Assembly (NCBI GenBank): GCA_035286365.1
Contig: DATHJZ010000223.1
Location: 1 to 33,577, forward strand
Length of the DNA stretch: 33,577 nucleotides
Origin: CADEED01 sp035286365
GTDB taxonomy: Bacteria; Pseudomonadota; Gammaproteobacteria; Steroidobacterales; Steroidobacteraceae
Direction of reading: 5' to 3'
The translations under genes and the position numbers were made by a program. The notes under the pieces are model-generated. The model was not told the DNA's origin. It saw only the letters and a program-made list of their open reading frames with translations, and ran no database searches. Of this stretch, positions 26,501-33,577 are shown one piece after another. How positions within the stretch are numbered: position 1 is the first letter of the stretch; each line of letters opens with the position of its first letter.

Positions 26501-27322
26501 ATGATTTCAGGCGAACAGGTTCGAAGCGCGCAGCGCAGCTGTCTGGCTGCATTGCTGGTGGCAGTGTCGATGACCGCGCAGGCGCAGACCGCCGCCGACA
26601 CCGCGCGGCTCGCTGCGGCAAGCGGTTACCTCGAGACCGGCGGGCTCAAGATCGGCATGAGCCTCAAGGATCTCGCTCCCGCTACCCGTGCGCTGAATCC
26701 GTTGATGAAGTTGACCAACACCGAAAAGGTAACCGTCTGGCCGCCCGATCCGGCGGATACGACGAAGACCGCGCCGCCAAGTTCGCCGGTATCCGTGCGA
26801 ACCCTCACGCTGCAGACGATCCAGGGCGCCACGCGCGGGACCAACGAAAGTGTCGTCCTGACACTGGCGATGTATCCGAGCATGCCGGTAGTGACCACGA
26901 TCAACCGCGTCATCCAGTATGCCGACGGCACCGGGCCTAACTACACGCAGGTACTCGACGCGATTCGTGCCAAGTACGGGCAGGCGACCGACACGCAGGT
27001 GCTGTCGGACTCTGCCAATCTCCGGATGCAAATGCTGCGCTGGTACTTCGACAAGAACGGCAAGTTGATGCCGCCAATTGCTCCTAACTCCAGCATTGCC
27101 TGTACCGGCGGCATGACCACCTGCGTGGATCGGTCCATGTTCTCCCTCAGCATATCGGCGTCGGGGTCGGGCATCGTGAAGTCGATGGGCTACGACCTGG
27201 GCAACGGCCCGCTCTCACTCTCGGCGCAGCAGGCGACCGACGCCTACCTGCAAGTCGTGGACGACGATCGAACCGCGCGGCAGAACAACGATTCGAAGAA
27301 CCGGCCCTTGCCGAAGCTGTGA
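26501..27322 (+). CDS. Secreted protein of unknown function
   Basis: This 273-residue protein has an N-terminal signal peptide (hydrophobic core about 14-25, likely cut after Ala28 in AQA). The mature part holds LETGGLKIGMSLKDLAPATRAL, a pattern common in small periplasmic proteins that open with a 'G-i-x-i-G-M-s' strand. A region of hydrophobic strands follows, then a segment with two cysteines (IACTGGMTTC) that could form a disulfide. No enzyme motif is visible and I do not recognise the family. It is transcribed alone, divergent from tatD, and followed by the longest gene-free stretch of the window. Confidence 0.75.
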   Translation: MISGEQVRSAQRSCLAALLVAVSMTAQAQTAADTARLAAASGYLETGGLKIGMSLKDLAPATRALNPLMKLTNTEKVTVWPPDPADTTKTAPPSSPVSVRTLTLQTIQGATRGTNESVVLTLAMYPSMPVVTTINRVIQYADGTGPNYTQVLDAIRAKYGQATDTQVLSDSANLRMQMLRWYFDKNGKLMPPIAPNSSIACTGGMTTCVDRSMFSLSISASGSGIVKSMGYDLGNGPLSLSAQQATDAYLQVVDDDRTARQNNDSKNRPLPKL

Positions 27323-27742
27323 TTTTCCCGTCGCCGGCTTCGGCTTGAGGCTCCGCTGCGCGGCGATTGCGGCGCCTCACTAAACGTATGCCGCGATGCC
27401 CGCGATGAGGGCAGGCCGCGGCGAGATCGCGCCGTCCCGAAATCGCGCCGACAGGGCGATGAAACTACCCGCGAGCAGGTAACACAGGCCGATGCGCGAC
27501 AGCACACTCGTGATACGCGCCATGGCGAAATCGACGCGCCAACCGAGCGCGGCGCGGCACCACTGAAGAACAGCAGCGCGGTGTCGATTTCCAGTGTTCT
27601 CAATCGTCCAGTACTGGATGGCCGAGCTATTCACGAGTCTCATGCCACCCACATGACAGATCACAGATGTGCGCTCGAAAGATTTCCTTTAATCTCCACG
27701 CCTGTCGACCCCGGCCCAACAATTTCAGGAACTTAACAGCGC
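27323..27742. other. 420-nt gap without an intact gene
   Basis: No intact gene is convincing. The 5' half holds a minus-strand fragment that looks like a gene remnant. A perfect 10-bp palindrome, CCAGTACTGG, lies at 27608-27617. A TTTAAT near 27690 could be a -10 for the exporter operon, but I see no matching -35. No rho-independent terminator is evident after the secreted-protein gene. Confidence 0.5.
27380..27532 (-). pseudogene. Possible remnant of an HGSNAT/DUF5009-type membrane acyltransferase
   Basis: The minus strand encodes ITSVLSRIGLCYLLAGSFIA followed by a second hydrophobic stretch and a stop. This resembles the block R-I-x-G-V-L-x-R-I-x-L-C-Y in NagX/heparan-glucosaminide acetyltransferase-like proteins, which are about 370 residues and polytopic. 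Only about 50 residues match, the upstream sequence looks like noise, and no start is evident. I infer a decayed fragment; chance resemblance is possible. Confidence 0.3.
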
Positions 27743-28990
27743 ATGCCGCTCGATTCAGATTCACTCGGAAGCCTGCGCATCGATCGCTCCGTGAGCGCTT
27801 CGGGCGGCGGGACCGGCCGCAGGATCCTCTATATAAGTGTCACCGCGGCTGCCGTGATCGGCGTTGCCGTCGCGCTGTGGCTGTGGCTGGGCGCGAAGAC
27901 CATCGAAGTCACGACGGTCACAGCCGAAGCCGACAGCGCGGGCCCGAGCCTGGGAAATTCCGTGTTGAACGCGTCCGGTTATGTCGTGGCGCGACGCATG
28001 TCGACGGTGTCCTCGAAGGTCACGGGCAAGGTGCTCGAGATCTATGTCGAGGAAGGCATGGAGGTCAAGAAGGACCAGGTCCTCGCGCGCCTCGACCCGG
28101 TCAACAGCCGCACGATCCTCACGATGTCCGAGCGCGAGCTCGACGCCGCGCGCCGTAATCTCACCGAGATCGAAGTGCGGCAAGCCGAAGCCAAGCGCAA
28201 CCTGGAACGCAACGAGACGTTGGTGAAGCAGCAACTCGTCAGCCAGACCGCGCTCGATACCACGCGCGCGGAGTACAACGCGCTGCAGGCACGGCTCGAA
28301 GCCTCCAAGGCGCAGGTCAAGGTGTCGGAAAGCCAGCTCGCCATGCGCCAGCTCGACTATGACGATCTGAATGTACGCGCGCCGTTTTCCGGCGTGGTCA
28401 TTTCGAAAGACGCGCAGCCGGGCGAGATGATCTCGCCGCTGTCTGCCGGTGGCGGCTTCACGCGCACGGGCATTGCGACCATCGTCGACATGGACTCGCG
28501 CGAGGTCGAGGTGGACGTCAACGAGGCGTATATCAACCGCGTCAAAAGCGATCAACGCGTCGAGGCCACCCTCGATGCATATCCGGACGCGCCGCTCGCG
28601 GCGCACGTCATCAATATCGTGCCCACTGCCGATCGCACCAAGGCGACCGTGCGTGTGCGTATCGCGTTCGACAAGCTCGAGCCGCAGATCCTGCCGGACA
28701 TGGGCATCAAGGTGCGCTTTCTCGACGATCAGCCGGCGCCGGCGGCCGTCGCGAACGCCGGTCCGCGCATCCGCGTGCCGGCGGTCGCGATCCAGCGTTC
28801 GGGCAGCGATGCCTTCGTGTGGATCGTCAACGAAAGCCGGGTCGAGCGCCGCGCGGTCACGCTTGGCCCGGAGAGCGAGGGCACGATCGAAGTGCGTGCC
28901 GGCGTCAATTCGGGCGACGAACTGGTATCTCCGGTGGTCGCGGGCCTGGAAGATGGTGGCAAGGTCAAACTGGTCGAGAGCAACAGTTAG
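27743..28990 (+). CDS. HlyD/MacA-like periplasmic adaptor (membrane fusion protein)
   Basis: This 415-residue protein has one N-terminal membrane anchor (about 27-49) and the canonical adaptor layout. A first biotinyl-lipoyl half (SGYVVARRMSTVSSKVTGKV, about 75-115) is followed by a long coiled-coil hairpin (about 128-205, LTMSERELDAARRNL to SESQLAMRQLDY). The second lipoyl half is LNVRAPFSGVVISKDAQPGE (about 210-230), then beta-barrel and membrane-proximal domains. In MacAB-like pumps this protein links the inner-membrane transporter to an outer-membrane channel. It starts the exporter operon. No TolC-like gene is present nearby, so a channel encoded elsewhere would be needed. Confidence 0.9.
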   Translation: MPLDSDSLGSLRIDRSVSASGGGTGRRILYISVTAAAVIGVAVALWLWLGAKTIEVTTVTAEADSAGPSLGNSVLNASGYVVARRMSTVSSKVTGKVLEIYVEEGMEVKKDQVLARLDPVNSRTILTMSERELDAARRNLTEIEVRQAEAKRNLERNETLVKQQLVSQTALDTTRAEYNALQARLEASKAQVKVSESQLAMRQLDYDDLNVRAPFSGVVISKDAQPGEMISPLSAGGGFTRTGIATIVDMDSREVEVDVNEAYINRVKSDQRVEATLDAYPDAPLAAHVINIVPTADRTKATVRVRIAFDKLEPQILPDMGIKVRFLDDQPAPAAVANAGPRIRVPAVAIQRSGSDAFVWIVNESRVERRAVTLGPESEGTIEVRAGVNSGDELVSPVVAGLEDGGKVKLVESNS

Positions 28991-29013
28991 CAATAGTTAG
29001 TCGGGAGTACAGC

Positions 29014-29730
29014 ATGTCTGCAGTGGAACAGGTCGTGGATAGAACGGATCCGGTGGTCGCGCGCCTGCGTGGCGTCGCCAAGCAGTACCAGCGAGGCAAC
29101 GAAGTCGTACCGGTGCTCGAGAAGCTCGATCTCGACCTGCCACGCGGCGATTTCGTCGCGTTGATGGGTCCTTCAGGATCGGGCAAGACCACGTTGCTGA
29201 ACCTGCTCGGCGGTCTCGATCGTCCCAGCACGGGCACTATCGAAGTCGACGGACTCGCGATCGACAAATTGTCCAACTCCAAGCTCGGCGACTGGCGCGC
29301 CGACAACGTCGGCTTCGTGTTCCAGATGTACAACCTGCTGCCGGTGCTCACCGCCGAACGCAACGTCGAACTTCCGCTGCTGCTCACGAAGCTCGGGCGC
29401 GCGGATCGACTCAAGCGCGTGCACACGGCGCTGGCGCTGGTCGGTCTCGGCGATCGCATGAAGCACAGGCCGCGCGAGCTGTCGGGCGGACAGGAGCAGC
29501 GCGTCGGTATCGCGCGCGCCATCGTCACCGATCCGACGCTGTTGCTATGCGACGAACCCACGGGCGATCTCGATCGCAAGTCCGGCGACGAAATCCTCGA
29601 CCTGCTGCAGGCGCTCAACAAACAACACGGCAAGACCATCGTGATGGTGACGCACGATCCGCGTGCGGCCGAGCGCGCGAATCGCACCTTGCACCTGGAG
29701 AAGGGCCGTCTGGAACGGGAGACCTCCTGA
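29014..29730 (+). CDS. ABC transporter ATP-binding protein (MacB/LolD class)
   Basis: This 238-residue ATPase shows Walker A GPSGSGKTT (52-60), signature LSGGQ (156-160) followed by EQRVGIARA, and Walker B LLLCDEPTGDLD with Asp180-Glu181. The switch His lies in VMVTHDP. FVFQMYNLLPVLTAERNVELP around the Q-loop is typical of the MacB/LolD/FtsE class, which powers mechanotransmission rather than substrate import. Residues at LSGGQ-E and the Cys before the Walker B Asp differ slightly from the common forms. ATG 29014 follows a GGGAG ribosome site. The stop shares one base with the next gene's ATG (TGATG). Confidence 0.92.
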   Translation: MSAVEQVVDRTDPVVARLRGVAKQYQRGNEVVPVLEKLDLDLPRGDFVALMGPSGSGKTTLLNLLGGLDRPSTGTIEVDGLAIDKLSNSKLGDWRADNVGFVFQMYNLLPVLTAERNVELPLLLTKLGRADRLKRVHTALALVGLGDRMKHRPRELSGGQEQRVGIARAIVTDPTLLLCDEPTGDLDRKSGDEILDLLQALNKQHGKTIVMVTHDPRAAERANRTLHLEKGRLERETS

Positions 29731-30890
29731 TGTTCCGCTGGCTGCCGCTGGTCTGGGCCAATCTGCGGCGCAGGAAACTGCGCCTCGTCTTCACCTTTAT
29801 ATCGATCCTGCTGGCATTCCTGATGTTCGGCATGCTCGATGCGCTGCGCACCAGCCTGTCGCAAGCGATCAACCTCGCCGGCGCCGATCGGCTGATGCTG
29901 CAGAGCAAGGTCAACATCACCGTGTCGAATCCGCGCTCGCACTATGAAAAAGTGAAATCCGTGCCGGGCGTGCTCGCGGTCGCACCCTTCAACTGGTTTG
30001 GTGGCGTCTTCAAGGACAGCAAGCAGCAGATCCAGGTGCAGGCCACGGACCCCGACGAATTCATGAAGGTGTACCCCGAGGTACATCTGAAGCCCGAAGA
30101 GCTGGCGGCCTGGAAGGGCGATCGCCAGGCCATCGTCATCGGCCAGGCGCTCGCGGATCAGTACGGCTGGAAGGTCGGGCAGCGCATTCCGCTGCGCTCG
30201 GACATCTGGCGCAAGACCGACGGCACGGATACCTGGCAGTTCAACATTGTCGGCATCTACACCGTGTCGGGCTCGGGCTGGGACAAACGCAGCGCGATGT
30301 TCCAGTACGACTACTTCAACGAGTCCCTGCAATTCGGCAAGGACCTGGTCGGCTGGATGGTCATCAAGGTGGCCAATCCCGACGATTCCGAAAGGGTTGC
30401 CAATCGCATCGATGCGATGTTCGCGAACTCTTCGAACGAAACCAAGACCGCGACCGAGCGCGTGTTCATCAAGCAGTTCCTCGACCAGGTGGGCAACATC
30501 GGGCTGATCCTGGTGTCGGTGACGTCAGCGGTCTTCTTCACCATGTTGTTAGTCACCGCCAACACGATGGCGCAGTCGGTGCGCGAGCGCACCAACGAGA
30601 TCGGCGTTTTGAAAACGCTGGGTTTCAGCGGCCAGTCGATCCTCGGCCTGGTGCTGCTCGAATCGCTGTTCCTGACGTTCACAGGTGGTCTGGTGGGGCT
30701 CGGAATAGCCTGGTTCTTCGCGGGCATCATGGGCGAGGCGATCAAGGATTACTTTCCGGTGTTCAAGATCGGCGCGGGCACGTTCATGGTGGGCGCGTCG
30801 CTCATGCTGGCCTTTGGCCTGGTGACCGGCCTGTGGCCGGCGCTCACCGCCATGCGATTGAAGATCGTCGACGCCTTGCGTCGCACTTGA
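29730..30890 (+). CDS. ABC transporter permease, FtsX/MacB type (first of two)
   Basis: This 386-residue permease has one N-terminal membrane span (about 17-38), a large periplasmic domain (about 40-250) and three C-terminal spans (about 258-282, 303-327 and 345-372). That is the type VII ABC (FtsX/MacB) topology. The cytoplasmic turn RERTNEIGVLKTLGFS is the family's coupling segment, and the C-terminus has the PALTAMRLKIVDALR ending. Unlike MacB, its ATPase is a separate protein. It begins within the ATPase stop codon. A second, different permease follows 9 nt later, so the pair probably forms a heterodimer. Confidence 0.9.
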   Translation: MFRWLPLVWANLRRRKLRLVFTFISILLAFLMFGMLDALRTSLSQAINLAGADRLMLQSKVNITVSNPRSHYEKVKSVPGVLAVAPFNWFGGVFKDSKQQIQVQATDPDEFMKVYPEVHLKPEELAAWKGDRQAIVIGQALADQYGWKVGQRIPLRSDIWRKTDGTDTWQFNIVGIYTVSGSGWDKRSAMFQYDYFNESLQFGKDLVGWMVIKVANPDDSERVANRIDAMFANSSNETKTATERVFIKQFLDQVGNIGLILVSVTSAVFFTMLLVTANTMAQSVRERTNEIGVLKTLGFSGQSILGLVLLESLFLTFTGGLVGLGIAWFFAGIMGEAIKDYFPVFKIGAGTFMVGASLMLAFGLVTGLWPALTAMRLKIVDALRRT

Positions 30891-30899
30891 GGAATTTCC

Positions 30900-32093
30900 A
30901 TGGCTAACACCTTTTCACAGATTGCCGCCGTAACCGGCATGAACCTGCGCAACATTCCCGAGCGCTGGTCTTCGTCGCTGGTGGCGGTGCTGGGTATCGG
31001 CGGCGTAACGCTGGTGCTGATCGCGCTGTTGTCGATCGCGGCGGGTTTCCGCGTGGCGCTGGAAGGCTCGGGGTCCGACGACGTGGCCATCATCATGCGG
31101 GCCGGCTCCACCAACGAGCTGTCCGGCGGCTACGGCGTCGACACGGTCACCGTAGTTGGCGACGCGCCCGGCATCAGGCGCGACGCGCAGGGGAAGCCCA
31201 TCATGTCGCCCGAGCTGTACGTGCTGGTCGACGGCCGCATGAAGGGCAAGGACGCCAGCACCAATCTGCCGCTGCGCGGCGTCAGCGAGATGGCGCCCAA
31301 GGTGCGCAAGAGTTTCAAGCTGGTCGAAGGCCGCATGTTCAAGGAAGGCACCAACGAGGTCGTCGTTGGCGACGGCGTGGTGAAGCAATACGACGGGCTC
31401 GACGTGGGCAAGAAAGTGCGTTGGGGAAATACCGACTGGACCGTGGTCGGGCGGTTCACCGACGGCGGCGGCATTGCCGAATCGGAGGCCTGGGGAGACA
31501 CGCGCGTGGTGCAGCAGGCCTGGCGGCGCGGCAACAGCTTTCAGTCCATTCGCGTCAGGCTCAACGATGCGGCTTCCCTCAAGACACTGAAAGACGCGCT
31601 CACCAAGGATCCGCGCGTGCGCGTCGGCGTGCAGACCGAGCGCGCGTTCTACGCCGATCAGCAAAAACTCATGTCGACCATCATCACGACGGTCGGCGTG
31701 ACGCTCGCCATCATGATGGGCATCGCAGCGCTGTTCGCCGCGTTGAACACGCTCTACAACGCGGTCGCGACGCGCGTGCGCGAGATCGCCACGTTGCGAG
31801 CGCTCGGCTTCGGTGGTTTCCCCGTGGTCGTCTCCGTGCTGGTCGAGGCGATGATTCTCGGCGCGGTTGGCGGCCTCATCGGCGGCTTGCTCGCGTTCCT
31901 GTCGCTGAACGGCATGCACAGCTCCACCATGAACTGGGCATCGTTCAGCCAGATGACATTCGCGTTCACCGTGACGCCGGGACTCATGCTTCTCGGCATC
32001 ATCTACGGGCTGATCCTGTGCTTCATTGCGGGTATCCTGCCGGGCATCCGGGCGGCGCGGCTGCCCATCACGGCGGGTCTGCGCGAATTGTGA
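30900..32093 (+). CDS. ABC transporter permease, FtsX/MacB type (second of two)
   Basis: This 397-residue permease has the same topology as the preceding one: a span at about 24-46, a periplasmic domain to about 265, and three C-terminal spans from about 268. The coupling segment is ATRVREIATLRALGFG and the ending is LPGIRAARLPITAGLREL. The two permeases are similar in layout but clearly different in sequence, consistent with an old duplication and division of labour. A four-base overlap (GTGA) links it to the next gene. Confidence 0.9.
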   Translation: MANTFSQIAAVTGMNLRNIPERWSSSLVAVLGIGGVTLVLIALLSIAAGFRVALEGSGSDDVAIIMRAGSTNELSGGYGVDTVTVVGDAPGIRRDAQGKPIMSPELYVLVDGRMKGKDASTNLPLRGVSEMAPKVRKSFKLVEGRMFKEGTNEVVVGDGVVKQYDGLDVGKKVRWGNTDWTVVGRFTDGGGIAESEAWGDTRVVQQAWRRGNSFQSIRVRLNDAASLKTLKDALTKDPRVRVGVQTERAFYADQQKLMSTIITTVGVTLAIMMGIAALFAALNTLYNAVATRVREIATLRALGFGGFPVVVSVLVEAMILGAVGGLIGGLLAFLSLNGMHSSTMNWASFSQMTFAFTVTPGLMLLGIIYGLILCFIAGILPGIRAARLPITAGLREL

Positions 32094-32890
32094 TTCGAAA
32101 GTGGTACCGGGTAGGGATTCTCGGGGTTAGTTCGGCACTGGCGCAGGGCGGCGCCACGAACTGGGCCGACATCGAAGGGCGCATCCAGTATGCGTACTAC
32201 ACCAACGATGCCCGCGCGCTGAATGCCGTGCTCGCATCGCTCAAGCCCAAGCCGGCGGAAGGTGAGGAGTCCGCGGCCGCCTCCGACCTGAGCACGCGCG
32301 CGTACTTCCGCGCGCTGACGCACTATCGACTCGCGCAGGTACTCACCACGACGCAGAAATCCGCGGCCAAGGCCGCCATCGGCGACTGCAGCGACGAAAT
32401 CGACAACGCGGTCGACGCGTTGCCGAAGGTGCCGCTGGGACTCGATGAAACCGACGCGGGGCGCCATCAGCGTGCGGAAGACTACGCGCTCGCGACCGCC
32501 TGCACGCTCGCCGGCCGCGAAATGAGCTCGATTCCATTCGGCGGCGGCCGGATCGGCTCGCGCATCGACGAAGCGGTGAAACTCGAACCGAAGAATCCGC
32601 GCGTGCGGCTGGTCGAGGCGCTGGCGGCCTTCGAGCGCGCCGGCAAGGACGCCACGGAGAAGGCCGCGGCAGTGACGAAGCTGCGCGCCGTGACGCAGAT
32701 GTTCGAAACGGCACGCGCCGCTGCGTCGACGACGCCCGAGTGGGGCGCGGCCGAAGCGTATGCATTCCTGGGCCGCGCGTTGTACGACCAGCGCGATGCC
32801 GTCGGCGCGCGTGAGGCGCTCGAGCGCGCCTTGCTGATCGCGCCGGATTACGCCTTCGCCCGTGCCCTGATGGCGCAAATCACTCGTTAG
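32090..32890 (+). CDS. Exported TPR-containing protein linked to the ABC exporter
   Basis: This 266-residue protein has a short signal-like N-terminus (MIRKWYRVGILGVSSALAQ, likely cut after Ala18). Helical repeat sequence follows, with TPR-type pairs AYFRALTHYRLAQVL (about 65-79) and WGAAEAYAFLGRALYDQRDA then AREALERALLIAPDYAFARAL near the C-terminus. The GTG at 32090 overlaps the permease stop, so it is almost certainly part of the exporter operon. It may be a periplasmic partner that binds the adaptor or substrate. The function is inferred from position only. Confidence 0.75.
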   Translation: MIRKWYRVGILGVSSALAQGGATNWADIEGRIQYAYYTNDARALNAVLASLKPKPAEGEESAAASDLSTRAYFRALTHYRLAQVLTTTQKSAAKAAIGDCSDEIDNAVDALPKVPLGLDETDAGRHQRAEDYALATACTLAGREMSSIPFGGGRIGSRIDEAVKLEPKNPRVRLVEALAAFERAGKDATEKAAAVTKLRAVTQMFETARAAASTTPEWGAAEAYAFLGRALYDQRDAVGAREALERALLIAPDYAFARALMAQITR

Positions 32891-32896
32891 ACAGCT

Positions 32897-32902
32897 TAGT
32901 AT
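32897..32902 (+). promoter_or_regulatory. -10-like hexamer for fadH
   Basis: TAGTAT lies in the 18-nt gap after the TPR gene, 6 nt before the fadH ATG. No clear -35 is present. It would give a leaderless transcript. Confidence 0.3.
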
Positions 32903-32908
32903 CGCGCG

Positions 32909-33577
32909 ATGAAGTATTCGCGCCTGTTCGCGCCGCTCGATCTTGGGTTTACACGCCTGGCCAATCGCATCGTCATGGGATCGATGCACACAGGCCTCGA
33001 AGACCGCGCACGCGATTTCCCGAAGCTGGCGGCGTACTTCGCGGCGCGGGCGCGTGGCGGCGCCGGGTTGTTAGTCACCGGCGGCATCGCGCCGAATCGC
33101 GCCGGCTGGACGAAGCCGTTCGCGGGCAAACTCTCCACGCGGCGTGAAGTGGCGCCGCATCGCCTCGTGACCGGGGCGGTGCACGAGGAAGGCGGCAAGA
33201 TCTGCATGCAGATCCTGCACACGGGTCGCTATGCCTATCACCCGTTTCCAGTGGCGCCGAGCGCGCTGCGCGCGCCCATCAATCGCTTCAAGCCGCGCGC
33301 GCTGTCGGCCGACGGCGTGCGCGGCCAGATCGACGATTTCGTGAACTGCGCGAGCCTGGCCCAGGAGGCCGGCTACGACGGCGTCGAGATCATGGGATCC
33401 GAGGGTTACTTCATCAACGAGTTCCTCGCGCCAAGGACCAATTCACGCAACGACGAGTGGGGCGGCTCGCTCGAGAACCGCGCGCGCCTCGCCCTCGAAG
33501 TGGTTAGACAGACCCGCGCCGCGGTGGGACGCGATTTCATCATCATCTTCCGCCTCTCCGGCATCGACCTGGTCGAA
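32909..33577 (+). CDS. fadH: 2,4-dienoyl-CoA reductase FadH, N-terminal part (3' end outside window)
   Basis: These 223 residues are the start of the old-yellow-enzyme-type TIM barrel of FadH, which reduces 2,4-dienoyl-CoA during beta-oxidation of unsaturated fatty acids using NADPH, FMN, FAD and an iron-sulfur cluster. The family-specific sequences are LFAPLDLGFTRLANR (6-20), MGSMHTGLED (23-32), QILHTGRYAY (101-110) and GSEGYFINEFLAPRTNSR (from 163), followed by WGGSLENR. The length of the full enzyme is about 670 residues, so the iron-sulfur and FAD parts lie beyond the window. Other NADH:flavin oxidoreductases share the barrel, but the MGSMHTGLE block is close to E. coli FadH. Confidence 0.9.
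   Translation, partial: MKYSRLFAPLDLGFTRLANRIVMGSMHTGLEDRARDFPKLAAYFAARARGGAGLLVTGGIAPNRAGWTKPFAGKLSTRREVAPHRLVTGAVHEEGGKICMQILHTGRYAYHPFPVAPSALRAPINRFKPRALSADGVRGQIDDFVNCASLAQEAGYDGVEIMGSEGYFINEFLAPRTNSRNDEWGGSLENRARLALEVVRQTRAAVGRDFIIIFRLSGIDLVE

Noticed and set aside
27608..27617. Perfect palindrome CCAGTACTGG as an operator or recombination site
   Set aside because: It is a single copy in non-coding sequence with no associated gene. A 10-bp palindrome is expected by chance in a window of this size.

Overview
The window is a compact, GC-rich (about two thirds G+C by eye) bacterial chromosome segment. Nearly every base is coding, on both strands, and I see no rRNA, tRNA, CRISPR, insertion sequence or prophage. 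A fused aspartokinase-homoserine dehydrogenase followed by thrB and thrC, an E. coli-type TatD, a FadH-type dienoyl-CoA reductase and a CoA-acylating MmsA together suggest a free-living gammaproteobacterium, possibly of the Xanthomonadales/Steroidobacterales kind. That placement is inference from gene content and base composition only.

Layout. 1-3.1 kb: 3' part of a glycogen debranching enzyme (glgX) overlapping malQ, which carries a one-base frameshift near 1917-1921. 3.1-5.4 kb: cysQ-type phosphatase, EamA exporter and GNAT acetyltransferase, tightly packed. 5.4-6.0 kb: a membrane protein on the minus strand, divergent from mmsA (6.0-7.6 kb), which is followed by a zinc-ribbon membrane protein. 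8.2-9.7 kb: a 47-residue membrane peptide, a half-length TadB-like protein and a TadC-like protein, with no Tad ATPase or pilin in sight. 9.7-10.6 kb (minus): a MocA-like nucleotidyltransferase and a small membrane protein. 10.8-12.9 kb: an HtpX-like M48 membrane protease with a long C-terminal extension. 12.9-14.7 kb (minus): a TauE/SafE transporter coupled to XdhC. 14.8-20.2 kb: thrA-thrB-thrC plus a membrane-anchored NERD-like protein. 20.2-22.4 kb: a divergent pair, a methyltransferase (minus) and an AraC/cupin regulator (plus). 22.5-26.4 kb: a large secreted multidomain nuclease that meets tatD head-on, the two stop codons sharing one CTAG. 26.5-27.3 kb: a secreted protein of unknown function. 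27.3-27.7 kb: the only long gap, with a probable gene remnant. 27.7-32.9 kb: a five-gene exporter operon (adaptor, ATPase, two different permeases, TPR protein). 32.9 kb to the end: 5' part of fadH.

How the genes work together. glgX and malQ act on glycogen and maltodextrin. thrABC makes threonine from aspartate. MocA and XdhC are cofactor-insertion helpers for a molybdenum hydroxylase that is not in the window. The adaptor/ATPase/two-permease/TPR set looks like one MacAB-like efflux machine. The secreted nuclease could scavenge extracellular nucleic acid.

The most unusual signals are: the tandem-duplicated lamin-tail/Ig nuclease architecture; the minimal TadB/TadC pair with its small membrane peptide; a synonymously diverged repeat of the thrA tail at the thrA-thrB junction; the NERD-like protein joined to the threonine operon; a strong pairing of rare TTA leucine codons with a preceding TTG; and several -10-like hexamers 6-9 nt from start codons, suggesting leaderless transcripts. 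I did not find a clearly complete, undescribed defence or secretion system.
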